From NCBI GenBank assembly GCA_948567375.1, contig OX419756.1, positions 67,594,333 through 67,658,332 of the forward strand: a stretch of 64,000 nt of DNA. The letters run 5' to 3'. Under the pieces are notes generated by a model. The model searched no databases. It was given only the letters and a program-made list of their open reading frames with translations, and was not told the origin of the DNA. Positions 1-12,009 of the stretch are shown here, in pieces (positions within the stretch are counted from its first letter, which is position 1; each line of letters begins with the position of its first letter). A program made the translations under genes and the position numbers. Source of the stretch: Lunularia cruciata (Eukaryota; Streptophyta; Marchantiopsida; Lunulariales; Lunulariaceae).

Positions 1-950
1 TACTATGATAAAGATTGCTCCATTTGACATGGATTTATGGAGATATCAACCTTAAAGTGAATACATCAAAATTCCTTCATGGAGAAGACTATTCTATGTT
101 GAATGTTGGCAGAAACAAAGCTCTTAACGGCAAAGGCCTTTGGGACCATCCCCTTTGTACCTTTGCATACACAAAAATTAAAGCTAAATAACCACTCAAT
201 GGTTTCTTACCTAAACATAAAAATATCCTTATATATCTTGGACAAAAAGTAGAAATATAGAACAAACTTGCACTATGACAAAAGATGGGATGCCATAGTC
301 TACATCAGTGAAATCTTATACAATGAATAGGAATATGCTTACATGCCATCATACAAAATTCTCCAACATGGTGAGAGAATAATGACATTGTGATAAATAA
401 AAGCTATTGCTATCTTGAATATCTAAGAAGTATTTGAGTTCTCCCAAGTCCTCCATATCAAACTCTCACTATAAAATATCTATTATTTATGAATGAGATA
501 CTGGCATATACCGGTGATAATAAGGTTATCAACATATTTTTTTATTTTCTGAATGAGATATTGACATATAATGGTGGTAATAAGGTTATGAATAGAGATG
601 AGCAATAAAAGTAAATTATCACCAACTTGTACTTGGTATAGCAAAAATTCTTTAAACTTAAAATCCAATGTAATGCTCTTCAATCTGAACTTACTCTTGT
701 TAAGCATAGCTCTTGTAACTTGTGCAATCTGACAGTTCTTTTGCTTAGCAATTCTATTTCCTTGACATGTGTTACTACAAGTAATTTCATGCTTGAAACC
801 TTGGTCATGTAGGAAAGTATCAAAATGATTTGAAAGGAACTTTCCTCCTTCATAAAAACATAATGTAGGTATGACAATCCGCTGTTGATGCTCTAATAGT
901 ATAATTGTAAGGACAATTTTTTCCCTTGAGGATATGGGAAAAAATGACTA
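1..950. other. Unassigned AT-rich interval
   Basis: I see no gene, LTR end or RNA gene here. Short open frames occur on both strands but none resembles a known family. Two partly similar segments near 484-530 and 545-595 (both with 'gaatgagata' followed by 'cat' and 'ggt' and 'aataaggttat') suggest an old short duplication. Confidence 0.5.
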
Positions 951-954
951 GAAT

Positions 955-1320
955 TGAGAAAAAAGTGTCACGATGTCATAGTTCATTTATTGTTGCATAT
1001 TTAACCTCTTAGGTAGGAATCACTCCCAAAAGAAGGCTGTGTCACCCATTATGATAGACTATTGAAAAGAGAAACTGAATCACTTTCAAGATAGATTTAT
1101 TCCAAATTATTGCTTAAGGTGATAGTTTTCTTTACACCAAAGTCCTCTTCCATCTGAAGAGCCATTCTATCCCAAAGGCAAGTTCCAACCCAAAGATCAT
1201 TTCACCTCCAAGGTTGGTTTCACCCTAGAGGTACATTCAATCTCAAAGGTCCTATCACGCTATTTATTATGTACTACCCTTCCCTAAAAGGCCCAATCCC
1301 ACAAAATTAGTGAAATTGAT
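955..1320 (+). repeat. Interspersed repeat, copy R1
   Basis: This stretch aligns by eye, at modest identity, with about 49,395-49,800. Shared landmarks in the same order include a 'gttcatttattgt' segment, a 'cactccc/aactccc ... aagag/aagaag' block, an 'attccaa' segment and a 'gtactacc.ttccc.aa' segment. A shorter match to the first landmark also occurs near 61,450. It may be part of an LTR or leader of an undetermined element; I see no coding potential that explains it. Confidence 0.4.
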
Positions 1321-2079
1321 TGACTGATTGGCTTTTCTATTCCATGATACTATCAACGCTCTAATTTTTGCAGAACCTCTCTCTACATTGTGTTGTTCCT
1401 TCAGAAATCCAAGGGTCACACATCCCAATCAAGTGTCAATGCCTCTCTACATTCAAACACTTATGTTCCTATCACAAGTTCCTCACTTCTACTCAACTAA
1501 CATGCAAGCAATGACACACAGTGTAGGTAATCATTGTGCTCAAATTTTTATTATGAAGAAAGCAAACTCATTTACATTGGGCTCCAACCACTTTATCCAA
1601 TTCCTACTTCTTGATCAAGATATTTAATGCATAAGGGGTGTTTGAAATCTTCTAATTACACCTACATCACTTCTCACTAATTGTATCTACATACCTTATC
1701 TTATCCTAAGTTGGATTAAGGATTGCCTACATGTCTACAGCTAGCTCAGATACTCATAATAAGCTCATCATTTTTTTTCTCCTCCAAGTTTACAATTGTA
1801 AGATCTTTGGCTACAAAATTGTCCCAACTACAAAAGTGTTTATTTAGACCAAAGGTATGTACCACCATGAAGATCTTTGGTGCAAAAGGTTGCTTGTGCA
1901 CCAAACGTCATTCTAGGCCAAAGATCTTCTACACTTAGCATATTTCTAGCATTTACCTTTGACTAGGGTTTCCTTCATCCTAAATTCATTCTAAGGAACT
2001 ACTCTTGCCTTTACAAAGCTTAATAATCAAATCTACTCTACTCTTCTTCTAAAGTCATGAGAGTGATAGTGGTTATACC

Positions 2080-3436
2080 TATAATTTCTTTGTAGTGTGC
2101 TTGTTCAACCATTCTACAAGTTGGTTGACCTGCTTGTTGGTGTAGACCTTGGCTTCCAAGGCATGTATTTGGGCTCTCAATTCCCATATCTTGATTTGTT
2201 GGGACTGCTCCCAAACCATATTGTTACAAGTTTGACTACTCGATCTTGAGTTAACTCCATATGTGCTAGGATCTTTGTCTTCTCTTTGTCTAATTTTTTC
2301 TCATTTCTTGAAGATTGGTTAGCACTTCCTCCCAAATTCTTGCACGGTCTCTCTCTCTCTTTCTCTTTCTCTCTCTCTCTCTCTCCTCCTCCTCCTTCTT
2401 AATCAATTTCATGATGAGCTTCACAACTTACAAACATTCTAGTGATTTGATATTCTTTGTCATGTTCCACCTTTGCAATGACCATTGTGATTTTTCTCTT
2501 CTTGACCTCTCTTCATAGAGCCTCAATCTCCTCCTCCCAAGCCTTCAGTTGATTGTCAAAGTCCCATTAGAGCTTGGCTTCTTTCTGATGAAGGGTCTTC
2601 TCTTTTCATGCTAATTCTTGAAGTCTTCTTTGCCAAAGCTTCTCCTTCTTCACTCAACTTATGTTGCTTGTGCCGAGTTGTTGTTGCATTTCCTTACACC
2701 TACATACTAAGGCATGAACTTTGGCTAAATCCTCCCATGCCTTTGCTCTTCATCCATAGACTCCTCTTGCAGTTTGATGGAGGTGTCCAATTAGCATGGA
2801 ATAGTCTATGATCTCTTTGTTTAGTTCTTGACTACGTTAGGAGAAGTTGCTCCATAATCCCCAATGTTGATCCCATGGTATAGATAACCAGCCTAGAGAT
2901 GGGCACCTACTTGCTTGGTAGTATCTCATTCCAAGTTGATTCCACTTCTTCTTTCTTCTTGGGAGGTACCAAAGATTCAATCTCAATGAAGAGTGTAGGT
3001 TCTTCATCCTGACATTTTCCTTTATCCTGGTGCAACCCTTTGGCTTTGAGTACATCTTTGGCCTTAAGCACTCCTTTTGCTTCTAATAATCCTTCATCCT
3101 CAAGTACTACTTTGCCTTTGTACTAGGACTTTGCAGGTCATGCTTCTTCTGACTTTCTCTTGCTCCTTCCTTGGTAGTCAAAGGTCTTGCTTCTTCATCA
3201 TACTTCCCTAGGGCCAATGCTCTACCTTTGGTGTGGGAATCTTCCTTGACTTCTTGGCCATTGGGACAGATTTAAATTCTTTTCCTTGGTGATCATTCTC
3301 ATCCTCATTTGACAAAATGATGACAAGCATGAAAGACCCTTCATTGGCAATAGGTGTGTTGTTAGATCGATGTCCAACTTCATCTTCATTTGTCAAGTCT
3401 TTGGCTATTGGTATCCTCTTTACCTTCTTTTTGGTC
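2080..3436 (-). pseudogene. Coiled-coil-like coding remnant, possibly a gag or leader region
   Basis: Read on the minus strand, several frames give charged sequence rich in Lys, Glu and Gln. An example is the frame around 2,110-2,235, which contains KIWELRAQIHALEAKV, a likely coiled coil. A CT-rich tract makes a run of alternating Glu and Arg. Many stops and frame changes interrupt it. It lies directly downstream, in minus orientation, of the D-type LTR at 3,437-4,114, so it could be the internal leader or gag part of an element using that LTR as its 5' LTR. I do not recognise the protein; function is unknown. Confidence 0.3.
2349..2400. repeat. CT-rich microsatellite (CT)n followed by (CTC)n
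   Basis: A pure pyrimidine tract of ctctct units, interrupted by ttt, runs into three or four cctcctcct units. On the minus strand it encodes alternating Arg-Glu and then Glu residues inside the coiled-coil-like remnant. Confidence 0.85.
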
Positions 3437-4114
3437 TATGAACCGGCTTGTCTCTCACTCAAGATGAACCTTTGATGGCTATTATGGTAGTGCACCATGG
3501 ACTAAGAAGGCAAAGAACCCCAACTCCATCATAATCTTCCAAGGCTAACACTCCAAGACTCAAACCATTGCTCACTAGTGAACTCAATGAGAGAGATAGT
3601 GCAAATGAAAAGATGATGAGTACCTCCTCACCCCTAGTTTATATACTTGTGAAATAGTTACCAACCAAAGTTACTATTACTAGAGTAACTCAAGTTACTT
3701 GGCTAAAATTCAATAAAGTCAAAGAGCTAAAGGAATATCTATATTCATGGGAATATTCTCCTAAGCATGTGGTATTTCTTGATCCAACCACTAAGTCAAG
3801 GATTCTTTCACATGGGCTATCCTTGGATATAAAATAAATCTTTAAAAAAAGGCTTGTGGACCCAAGAGTTCTCAAATCTTTCCTCAAAGCCAAACACCTA
3901 GGAATAATAACAAGTCAACACACTAGAATCCCAAATCGTGATGCTCATCTTTTTCACTTCCTCTAAAGTAAGGACCCTTCTATCTTAGCTATGACTAATT
4001 TTATCTAATAATGAAGAACCGTCCTTTATCTCTATTTAAATAATATCTCATGAGTATTTATAATAACAAACTAAATATCACAATAACACATACATGCATA
4101 AATGGGTGCTACAT
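3437..4114 (-). repeat. Family D LTR (solo or 5' LTR)
   Basis: This segment is the reverse complement of the inserted LTR at 14,547-15,236. Both share the blocks around 'gatgaacctt/gatgaacctc', 'tatatacttgtgaaatagtta', 'cacatgggctatcc' and 'atacatgcat'. On the minus strand it begins TGTAGCACCC and ends near GGTTCA. It also matches the LTR fragment at 12,010-12,344 over its first ~330 bp. I found no clear target duplication. It could be a solo LTR, the 3' LTR of the family D element lying to the right, or the 5' LTR of the remnant to its left. Confidence 0.6.
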
Positions 4115-4490
4115 GCCTTCATCTCTGGCCTAATAAGTTGTAATACCAATAGCTAGACATATTATCTAAAGGTGAAAATTGGCTTAGTGATACCTAGAAG
4201 GATATTGTGTTTGATGGGCTAGCTAGATCAGATAGAAATATCACCAAAGAAGTACTTATACTAATAAGGTAGAAGCAAAAAATAGATTGAAAACTTCAAA
4301 GCCAATTTTGGAGGCCCAAATAAACAAAATAGGCCTCAAAAATGAAAATTTTCTTCTCCTTTAAAGAAAGATAAGCTTTCCTTCTCCCCACATGATTTGT
4401 CTCATCAAGAACTTTCCAACTGTACCTCATCCACATGATTTTGAGCTTCATGCAAGAAAATTCCCTAAATATTCCCTCATATCAAACTTG
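4115..4490. other. Unassigned spacer between two LTRs
   Basis: About 375 bp separate the D-type LTR from the family A LTR. I find no retroelement protein motif or RNA gene in it; it may be old target DNA. Confidence 0.5.
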
Positions 4491-4938
4491 TGTTGTCAAA
4501 GACTAAGACTGAGGAGAGAAATAGATGAATGGAAGATCACATTGGGACAATTGAGTATGGGAAACTCCAAATGCCTAGCATGATCTTTGGTTTGATATTA
4601 TTGGGAGCATACCAATGCTCTTGAGAAGTTCCTCAAGAAGCTTCTTTCAACCGCTTTCTTGGAGTGCAAGCTAAGTTAACCAAAAAACTTATCAAGAAGC
4701 TTCCTTCTAGAAGCCGCTTACTTGGCATATTAGTTAAGCTAGTTGGAAGCTTCTAGAAGCTACCTACTTAGGGTGCAAGTTTAGTCCTAGAAGTTACCAC
4801 TTGGCAAGCATGCTACCCAATACTTGGGAGGGTACCAACTAGCTTCCTAGATATTTCTAGAATATTCTAGGCTACTTTGGTCCATTTGCTACTTTGTTAG
4901 CCCTGATTAAATTCATCACTAAACTCCATATTGTTACA
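4491..4938 (-). repeat. Family A 3' LTR
   Basis: On the minus strand this begins TGTAACAATATGGAGTTTAG, the same start as the LTRs of element B at 31,264 and 35,079, and ends near 'tgttgtcaaagac' on the plus strand. It shares their unusual composition: repeated AAGCTTC and TTCTAGAAG blocks, then a TATA-like 'tataaat'-equivalent region and a 3' pyrimidine-rich end. At ~448 bp it is slightly longer than the B copies (426 and 400 bp). It directly follows the family A integrase-chromodomain remnant, as a 3' LTR should. Confidence 0.8.
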
Positions 4939-4968
4939 TATTCCCCTCATTTCTAGTTGGTGATGTCT

Positions 4969-6486
4969 TCATTGCCATTGAAGCTTCAAACTCTTGGAGG
5001 GCCATTTGTGCATTCTAGAGATGAGAAAGATATTCCTAAGTGGCATCATGGAGGAGATACCCTTTCCCAAGGACCTTGTACTTTGTACATTGTCAGCAGC
5101 CTTGTTGAATGTGGCAATATGGAATGATATGATCAAATTTGTACTCCTCATGATCATTGATAGGGATGGAGGATGAGGAGGTTGGGCACAAGAGGAAAAA
5201 GAAGATGGATTAGGAACAAAGGGTTTCAACTTGGAAATATGAAAGACATGGTATATGTGCATATGACAAGGCAAGGCAAGTTGAATAAGCAACAAGAGAA
5301 ATGATTTGTGTGACATCAAAGGGTCCTATCTAATTAAGAACAAGTTTAAAAACTTGGATATCAAGTGGGAGGGGTAAGTTTCTAGATGAGAGTATAACCT
5401 TATCACCAACTTGAAAGGTGAGATCACAATGATGGTGGTATGCATATTATTTTTGATGATTTTGGGCAACAAGGAGATGAGATTTGGCTTGTTGGAGGGA
5501 TTGAGTTATGGTGGTCAAGCAGGTGGAAGTATGAAGTACATGAGATGGAGGAAGAGCAAGAAGGGAATCCAGAACAAGTGGATCTTGGCCAAAATTGAGG
5601 AAGAAAGGAGAGAATCTGGTACTTGCGTATCTGGAATTATTGTATACAAACTCCACAACTACAAGACATTCATCCCAATTGGTATGGTGAATGTTGATTA
5701 AGGCACAAAGCATATCCTCTAAGGTGGGATGTACATGTTCAATTTTTCCATCAGTTTGAGGATGATAGGCCATGGACAAAGCAAGCTTGGTGTCAAGTAT
5801 TTGGAAGAGTGCTTGCTAAAACTTTCCATTGAATCAAAGATCATGGTCAAAGATGAAAACACATGGCATCCCTTGATGCTTGAAGACATTGTCAAAGTTG
5901 AAGTCAAAGTGCGCTAATGTTGAAGCATTCATGGTTTCAAAGGCTGGTGCCAAATGGATTTGCTTGCTAAGCTTATCCACAAACACCACAATCATTGTGT
6001 GACCCTGCTTTGTCTTGGGCAAAGATGTGATGAGATCCAAGCTCATGTGTTCCTATCAAGCAAATGGAATGGGGAGTGGTTGAAGAAGTCCACCTAATTT
6101 TTGGATGTTGTGCTTGTTGCATTAGCAGCTCTCACACAATTGGACAAACTCTCAAACATCTTGTGTCATGTTGGGCCACCACCATTGGCATTGAAGGGTA
6201 CTCAAGGTCTTGTCCACACCCATATGACCAATGATTAGTAAGTCATGGGCTTCTTGGAGACACACAAGTCGGAGATTACCCTTGGTTGGACATAAATTTG
6301 GTTTTCATAAAATAGAAGGCCTTCCTTGTAAGGGTAGGTGTTGTACTCCTTGTTGTATGCTGCAAGACAACCTTGTACCATCTGAAAAAAAGGATCTTGT
6401 TGTAGAGTTGTCTTAAACTTGATTTGGACTTTAGAGTCAATTGATACCATCGTAATTGCCATTGTGATAAGAGAAAGATACTTCAA
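4969..6486 (-). pseudogene. Family A Ty3 (chromovirus) integrase with degraded chromodomain
   Basis: The minus strand, from right to left, gives the integrase N-terminal region (around 6,235-6,486), the catalytic core with MSLDLITSLPKTKQGHTM and VVFVDKLSKQIHLAPAF (5,834-6,046), and the second core half with MSMAYHPQTDGKIEHVHPTL (5,447-5,779). The C-terminal region contains CHMHIYHVFHISKLKPFVPN (within 4,969-5,319), typical of plant chromoviruses. A chromodomain-like stretch follows at about 4,985-5,165, by comparison with the clearer copy at 34,873-35,023. The core acidic residue in FIFDHDL is retained. Frame changes and stops split the coding sequence into at least five pieces. In life this protein would insert the retrotransposon cDNA and, through the chromodomain, target chromatin. 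Confidence 0.85.
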
Positions 6487-8259
6487 ATCAGGTCATATTA
6501 TAGGTATCAAGGATGACATGGAATTGACCAGGTTTGTTCTCAAGTTTGATTTCAAACAATTGTAATTGTTCCTCTCATTGATGATGTAAACTCTTCATGT
6601 GTTCCAAGTGTAATGTTTACAACAATAGTTTGTGATTAGTTTACATGATCACTTATTTCCCCAAGAGATAATGCCTCCATACTCTAGTGGCATATATCAT
6701 TGCTAGTTGTTCTTTATCTTGAGCAGAGTAATTCCTTTCAGCTATATTTAGTCAATGAGATACAAAGGCAATGGGACATGATCCATTTGGGAATTCTTGC
6801 TACAACACGGCTCCAATCACAAAGTTAGAATGATTTTTTGTCCTTGGTGGTCCACTAAAAGCTTGAGTTCTTCAATAAGAGATCAATCAATGGTGTAGTC
6901 ACATGAGCATAATAGTGGATGAACCATTGGTGAAAACTGACCAATCCATTTAAATGCTTCACTTCTATAACATCTTCCAAAGTAGGCCAATCAATACTGG
7001 TTTTGATTTTCTCCTCTTCCATCTTGATCCCTTCAGATGAGATCTTGTGACCAAAGAAGGTAACTTCCTTCTACCAAAAGGTACACTTTGACTTCTTGCA
7101 ATAAAACTTTCACTATTGTTGTTTTCTTAGGACTTCTTGCATGTGATTCACATGTTCTACATCTATCTTGCCATACATTAAGATCTCATCCAAGAACACC
7201 ATCACATACTGATCCAAATAGTCCATCCAACACCTGATGCATCTGATCCATGAAGACTAATTACTAGAGCATTAGTGAGCCCAAAAGGTAGAACTTTCCA
7301 CTCAAAATGCCCATACCTTGTGCAAAAGGCAGTTTTTTGCACATCCTTCCTATCAATAGGGATTTGCCAATAGCTACTAAAAAATCCAACTTAGCGAAGT
7401 ATCGTACTCCACTCAATTGATCAAGCAAGTCATCAATTTGAGGCAAGAAATATGCATTCTTCATTGTTTGTTTATTGAGCTCACAATACTCAATACAAAA
7501 ACAAAGTCCTCTATCCTTTTTTGGAACAAAAATAGTACCTGTGCTCTCAAAGGAAATTTACTATGAAATCCTTCTCCAACAACTCCATAAGTGTTGTTTG
7601 CAACTCCTTTAGTAAGAGCCAATAGATTGATGTACTCATTGGAGTACTCCTTGGCAAGAACTTAATCTTGAAAGGCATACCATGATAAGAGGATAATCCC
7701 TTTAGCAGATCATCTGGAAATAAGTCCGCAAACTCTTGAACTAATCTATCAACCATTGCTTGATGAGCTTCTTGACTCTCCTCAAATTCTCCTTGTGCAA
7801 TTGACTTAATCCACACTACAAAAATAGATTTATATTCCTCCAAAGCTTGCTCTATGGCTGCTTCACTCACAAAATTCCCATCTAGGAACTCATCTCTCTT
7901 CAAGCTTGACTACCTTCCAAACAAACTTCACCTTGGGACTAACTATTCTTAAATGTCTTACTCAAAGGTGCCAAATAACCTAATCAGAAATTCCTACCTT
8001 GGTGTTGTACTTGAATTTTTTGTTGGTTCCAATCCAATCCAATTGAACCTTTTGACATTCAAGCTAAGGTAGACCTAGAATGATATCATAGTACAGAGGT
8101 GCCACTAGAAATCTCATACATTCCAAATACTCTTTTCCAATCTTGAAGGTAATAGAATGCAAGGTACAAAATGCAAAACCCTTTCTACCATCTGCCATCA
8201 TCAATCTACTTCCAATTACTGACTTGAGATGAATATCCAATTCCTTTGCTAATTGCATG
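6487..8259 (-). pseudogene. Family A Ty3 protease, reverse transcriptase and RNase H remnant
   Basis: Minus strand, right to left. The C-terminal half of an aspartic protease ends PLYYDIILGLP (8,064-8,258). A protease-RT linker with MVDRLVQEFADLFPDDLLKG lies at 7,547-7,903. RT follows with [15 protein letters not shown] (7,264-7,464) and a polymerase box near 7,190 that reads FLDEIL, where the second Asp of the expected DD pair is now Glu. RNase H remnants at about 6,500-7,060 match element B. No gag or protease active site is present: the sequence stops at about 8,259, where it is fused to family D sequence. The numerous frame breaks make it non-functional. Confidence 0.85.
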
Positions 8260-9139
8260 GGGTGATGAACCTCCTATAGTACCCAACCATCCCCAAGAAT
8301 TGGCGCAACTTTGTCAAGTTTGAAGGGAATGGAAGGTCTGAGATTTTCCTCACCTTCTCAGGGTCAACTGCTATTCCATCCTTGGAGATGATGTGCTCCA
8401 AAAGTAGACCTTCACATCCAAAAATGCACTTCTCTGGGTTGAGTGATGCATTTGCCTCATCCATGCATTGCAAGACTTTGATTAGGTGCTCAAAGTGCTC
8501 CTCCTTCCTCCCATAGACACAAAAGTCATCAATGAAGTCTCTCACAAATTTCCCAATGAAAGGTTCAAATACCTTGTTCATGAACCATTGGAATGTGGCT
8601 GGAGCATTGCAAAGCCCAAAAGGCATGACCTTGAAAGCATAAGTTCCCAAAGGTGTGGTGAATGTGGTGAGTTGTTGATGCTCTGGTGCAATCTTGATTT
8701 AGATATATCCACTATAACCATCTCCAAAACTATACCTCTCATGACCTGCAACCTCCTCCAAGATCTCATCAATGAATGGTAAAGGGTAGTAGTCCTTCTT
8801 GGTAACAACATTGAGCTTCTTGTAATCCATACATACTCAAAGCTTGCCATTCTTTTTCTTCACAATCACAATTGGGGACACCCATTTTGAATTCTCCACC
8901 TCAAAAATAAATCCAACCTCCTTGAGCTTAACAATCTCCTCCTTCACAACCAAAGATATTGGTGGGCTAATGCAACGTTGCTTTTGGCGGATTGGTCTTG
9001 CATGTGACTCCACTTCTATCTTGTGCTCTTTCAAGGTGACTTCTTTCAAATCCTTGTAACTTAAAGCAAACACATGGATGAACTTGCAAAAAATCTCCTC
9101 AAATCTCACCTTCTCCTCCTTTGGTAACATTTGGGCCAT
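8255..9139 (-). pseudogene. Family D Ty3 reverse transcriptase
   Basis: Three overlapping minus-strand frames cover an RT. The N-terminal part holds SKWVSPIVIVKKKNGKL (end of 8,837-9,139). The middle is in 8,578-8,850. The C-terminal part (8,249-8,650) holds KVMPFGLCNAPATFQWFMNK, the polymerase box FIDDFCVYG (FIDD in place of YxDD), and LRQFLGMVGYYRRFI at the connection region. The RNase H that should follow is missing because family A sequence begins at about 8,259. The same RT is duplicated in D' (14.3-15.6 kb). It copies element RNA into cDNA in the family; this copy is broken by frame changes. Confidence 0.88.
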
Positions 9140-10440
9140 ACTTGAGGGTAGCTAACCTTCTCTCTACCTCCTCAAGTGTCAAAGGTGTTTTATTTGAGTC
9201 CTTCAAAACCTCTGGCTTAGGTGCAAAATCCATAGCACACAAGGGATACACATCTGAATCAGATTTAGATTCATCCTCCTCCGTGGAAGTCTCCTCCTCC
9301 ATACTTGTGTCCACACCTGAAGCTCCTTCTTCAAAATCTGATTCCCAATAATCAGAAGATGGTGTATCTGAATGTGAAATGTTGGTGGTGTTAGTCACAG
9401 GAACTATGACTCTATGGTTTGATGACCCAATCCTTAAGTACCCTTTGTGCCATCTATCAGTTGTGCATGCTGCTCTCAACCATGGCCTTCCAAGAAGTAA
9501 GTCATAGCTTGAATCTTTTAAGACTTGGAAAGTCATGAGCTTTTGAACTCCCATAACTGAAACTACCACTTTATCCATCACCCCTACTAGTCAAACTTGT
9601 TGCTTGTTTGCCATGCTCACCACAAATGTTGAAGGTATTGAGGGTATCATACCCAACTTCTTCATCAACCTTTCTGACATTACATTCACTATTGATCCTC
9701 CATCAACCAATGCATCCTTGATGTTGTGACCATTCACTCTCACATCAATCTTGGAGGCATATTCACAAGCCTCCCATGGTGTTGGCTTGGCATCCACCAC
9801 CCCCGTTGATATTGGAACTTTTGCCTTCTTCTTCCTCTTGCTCCTTGTAGAACTCAATCCACCTCTAAGCTCCTTTCTCAAGGTAGGGTTCAAAGCAATC
9901 AATTGGTCCACTGTGATGTTAGTCTTGTGACTACCAACATCCTCCAACACATTGTAGTTCCATTGTTGCTTTGAAATTAAGAAATCCTCCATCCCCAACT
10001 TCTTCCTTGGAGTCTTTGTTGTTGATGGTGTTGAGGTGCAAGTACTCCTAGTAGACATAGGAGTATCCTTGCTTGGAGTAAATCCTTGAGAAGAGTGAAC
10101 ATCCTCTACAAAATGAGCTCTCTTCTTCTCTTGTGCCAAAAGCTCCAAATTAAGACCCTTGGAGTTTGAGCACTCCCCCTTCTCATACTTGCTCTCAGCT
10201 ATATCTATGGATGCTATCGCCTTAACTTTTTTTGGATGAGTAGCCACTTGGGTTTCACTACCTCCCTCTTTCCCTCTATTGGCTCTCTCACAACCCTTCC
10301 TCCATGGTAAGTGGAATTTGGGCAATTCCTTTGGATATGGCCTCTTCCTCCACAACCAAAACAATTTCTATCATTGAAATTGTTGGCTGGTTGGCCTCCT
10401 CTATATGGATAGTTTCTATAACTCCTAGGCCCTCTCCCTA
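9099..10440 (-). pseudogene. Family D zinc knuckle, aspartic protease and acidic linker
   Basis: A CCHC zinc knuckle, CFGCGGRGHIQRNC, is encoded on the minus strand at about 10,325-10,370, in a different frame from the long frame 9,591-10,364, so a frameshift lies just after it. The protease has the active-site region DALVDGGSIVNVMSERLMKK (about 9,670-9,730; DGG rather than the usual DTG/DSG) and the flap-side end YDLLLGRPWLRAA in 9,099-9,581. A strongly acidic Glu/Ser/Asp linker, including SMEEETSTEEDESKSDSD, leads into RT. The order gag-protease-RT on one strand is standard Ty3 order. Confidence 0.85.
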
Positions 10441-11230
10441 CATTCTAATCCACCTCTCTCTTCTCCCATAGTTGTACCCCATTGATCTTGAGATTCGCAA
10501 GTTATTCTATGATGGTTTGAAGTGGATCCTTTAGTGGAGGTGCAAGAACAGGAGCAACTACTACTTGTGGTGCAATCCTTGCCACCAAATTATCATAAGT
10601 TCCACCATACTTGTGGCCTTGAGGAGGATGCACAACCTCCTTCACCACCAAATCACTCTCATCCCCTTCCATACTCTCCTCCATACGAATTGTGATCTTG
10701 ATAGCTTCAACCTTGGAAGAAGGTTTCTCATATCTCACCTTGCTTCTTATTTGTGGTCTCAACCCTCCCACAAAATTCTTTGTGAGCATGGCCCCTATGC
10801 CAATCATAGTATTCTCCACATCATCCCCACCTTTTCTCAACACTATGCGGAATCTGGACTCTAACTTTTCCATTCCTTCCACATAGACCCTCTCTTTCTC
10901 TCCATCTCCTTGCTTAACAAAGGTAAACTCACTCATCAATCTCTCATAACCCTCATCAAGAAGAAAGTTCTCAATGAGTGTTGAAGTCAAAGTCTCCCAA
11001 GACTCTTCTTGCCCATCTCTCCTCTCTCTCTTTTGGTATTCTGACTCATACTATGTAAGTGCTGCATCCTCAAAGAAATCTGGTAATAATGAGGCCCACT
11101 CATTCTTCCTCCTCTCATTGTTTCCTATGCAAGCTCTCTTGAAGTCTCTCACAAAGACCTCCACATCTTCTCCATCCTTGCCAAAGAAAACCGGAAGTTT
11201 CCCCATCTTACGCTCTCACTATCTTTCTTT
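10441..11230 (-). pseudogene. Family D gag (capsid region)
   Basis: The minus strand gives a 162-residue frame (10,502-10,990) with SRFRIVLRKGGDDVENTMIG and NFVGGLRPQIRSKVRYEKPS, the layout of a retrotransposon gag C-terminal capsid lobe. Upstream sequence to about 11,205 begins MGKLPVFFGKDGEDVEVFVR and contains NNERRKNEWASLLPDFFEDA, typical of Ty3 gag, but has a stop near 11,058 and a frame change near 10,990. The ATG at about 11,205 is the likely original start. Gag assembles the virus-like particle. Confidence 0.8.
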
Positions 11231-12009
11231 TCTCTCAATTTTTCTTTTCCTCTTTTCTTTTCTCTCACTCTATAATCAATAGAGTACATACATGACTAAC
11301 ACCATTTGAGAGTAATCCACCCTAGGGAATAAGAAAGATTCAGGTTGCTCCAAGATTTCTATAGCAACATCAAATCCTAGAGTGCATATTAATCGAACCC
11401 TCATGGATAGTTTATCCATAAGTTAAAAGATTATCTTCATCACTAATCTTGAGAACTAGCTGATGAAGATGGTAGTATTTCTGTAGTTGTATTCAGACTC
11501 TCTCCAAGATCCTTTACCAAAGTCTCCAAAAGTGATTTTACTCCACTAAACTCATGTCCTTTTGGAAGTCCTTCAACTCCACAAACCTCACATAACTCCT
11601 TGGTATTAGATCTTCTCCCTCCTAATCTTGGTGAAGAAGGTACAACATGCAAATCCAAGTCAAGTAAGCCTCTCCTTTCCCTCATCTCTTGCTCTCAAAG
11701 GTCAATGGACATGAACTTGCCTTATGTCCCCCCTCTCCACATAGAAAGCACTTAGACTCACTCTTTCCTCCAAGTGGTGTAGGTTTTTGGATCCTCTCAA
11801 CACTCTCTATAAATTCTAAACTCTCTTTTCCTCAAATAAACCCCTATAATCACCTCAAACCCTTGGGAAACCTTACATAGTCTCAATTTCCATTCTTGAT
11901 GACTCTCCATGTTCCCAAGATGAATCTAAACACTCAAACATACTTTTTGTTGCTCTCAAACTCCTCATGCATGAGATCTCCACTCTACAGAATTGACCCT
12001 TCTTCACAA
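11231..12009 (-). pseudogene. Second gag-type fragment with CCHC knuckle, plus unassigned DNA
   Basis: At about 11,690-11,760 the minus strand encodes KCFLCGEGGHKASSCPLTF, a C-x2-C-x4-H-x4-C zinc knuckle of the gag nucleocapsid type. Downstream (11,443-11,685) is an 80-residue frame containing SNTKELCEVCGVEGLPKGHE that I do not recognise. This fragment is separate from the family D gag, which has its own knuckle at 10.35 kb. It lies between that gag and a family D LTR fragment, so it may be a remnant of a different gag. The interval 11,231-11,440 shows nothing identifiable. Confidence 0.5.
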
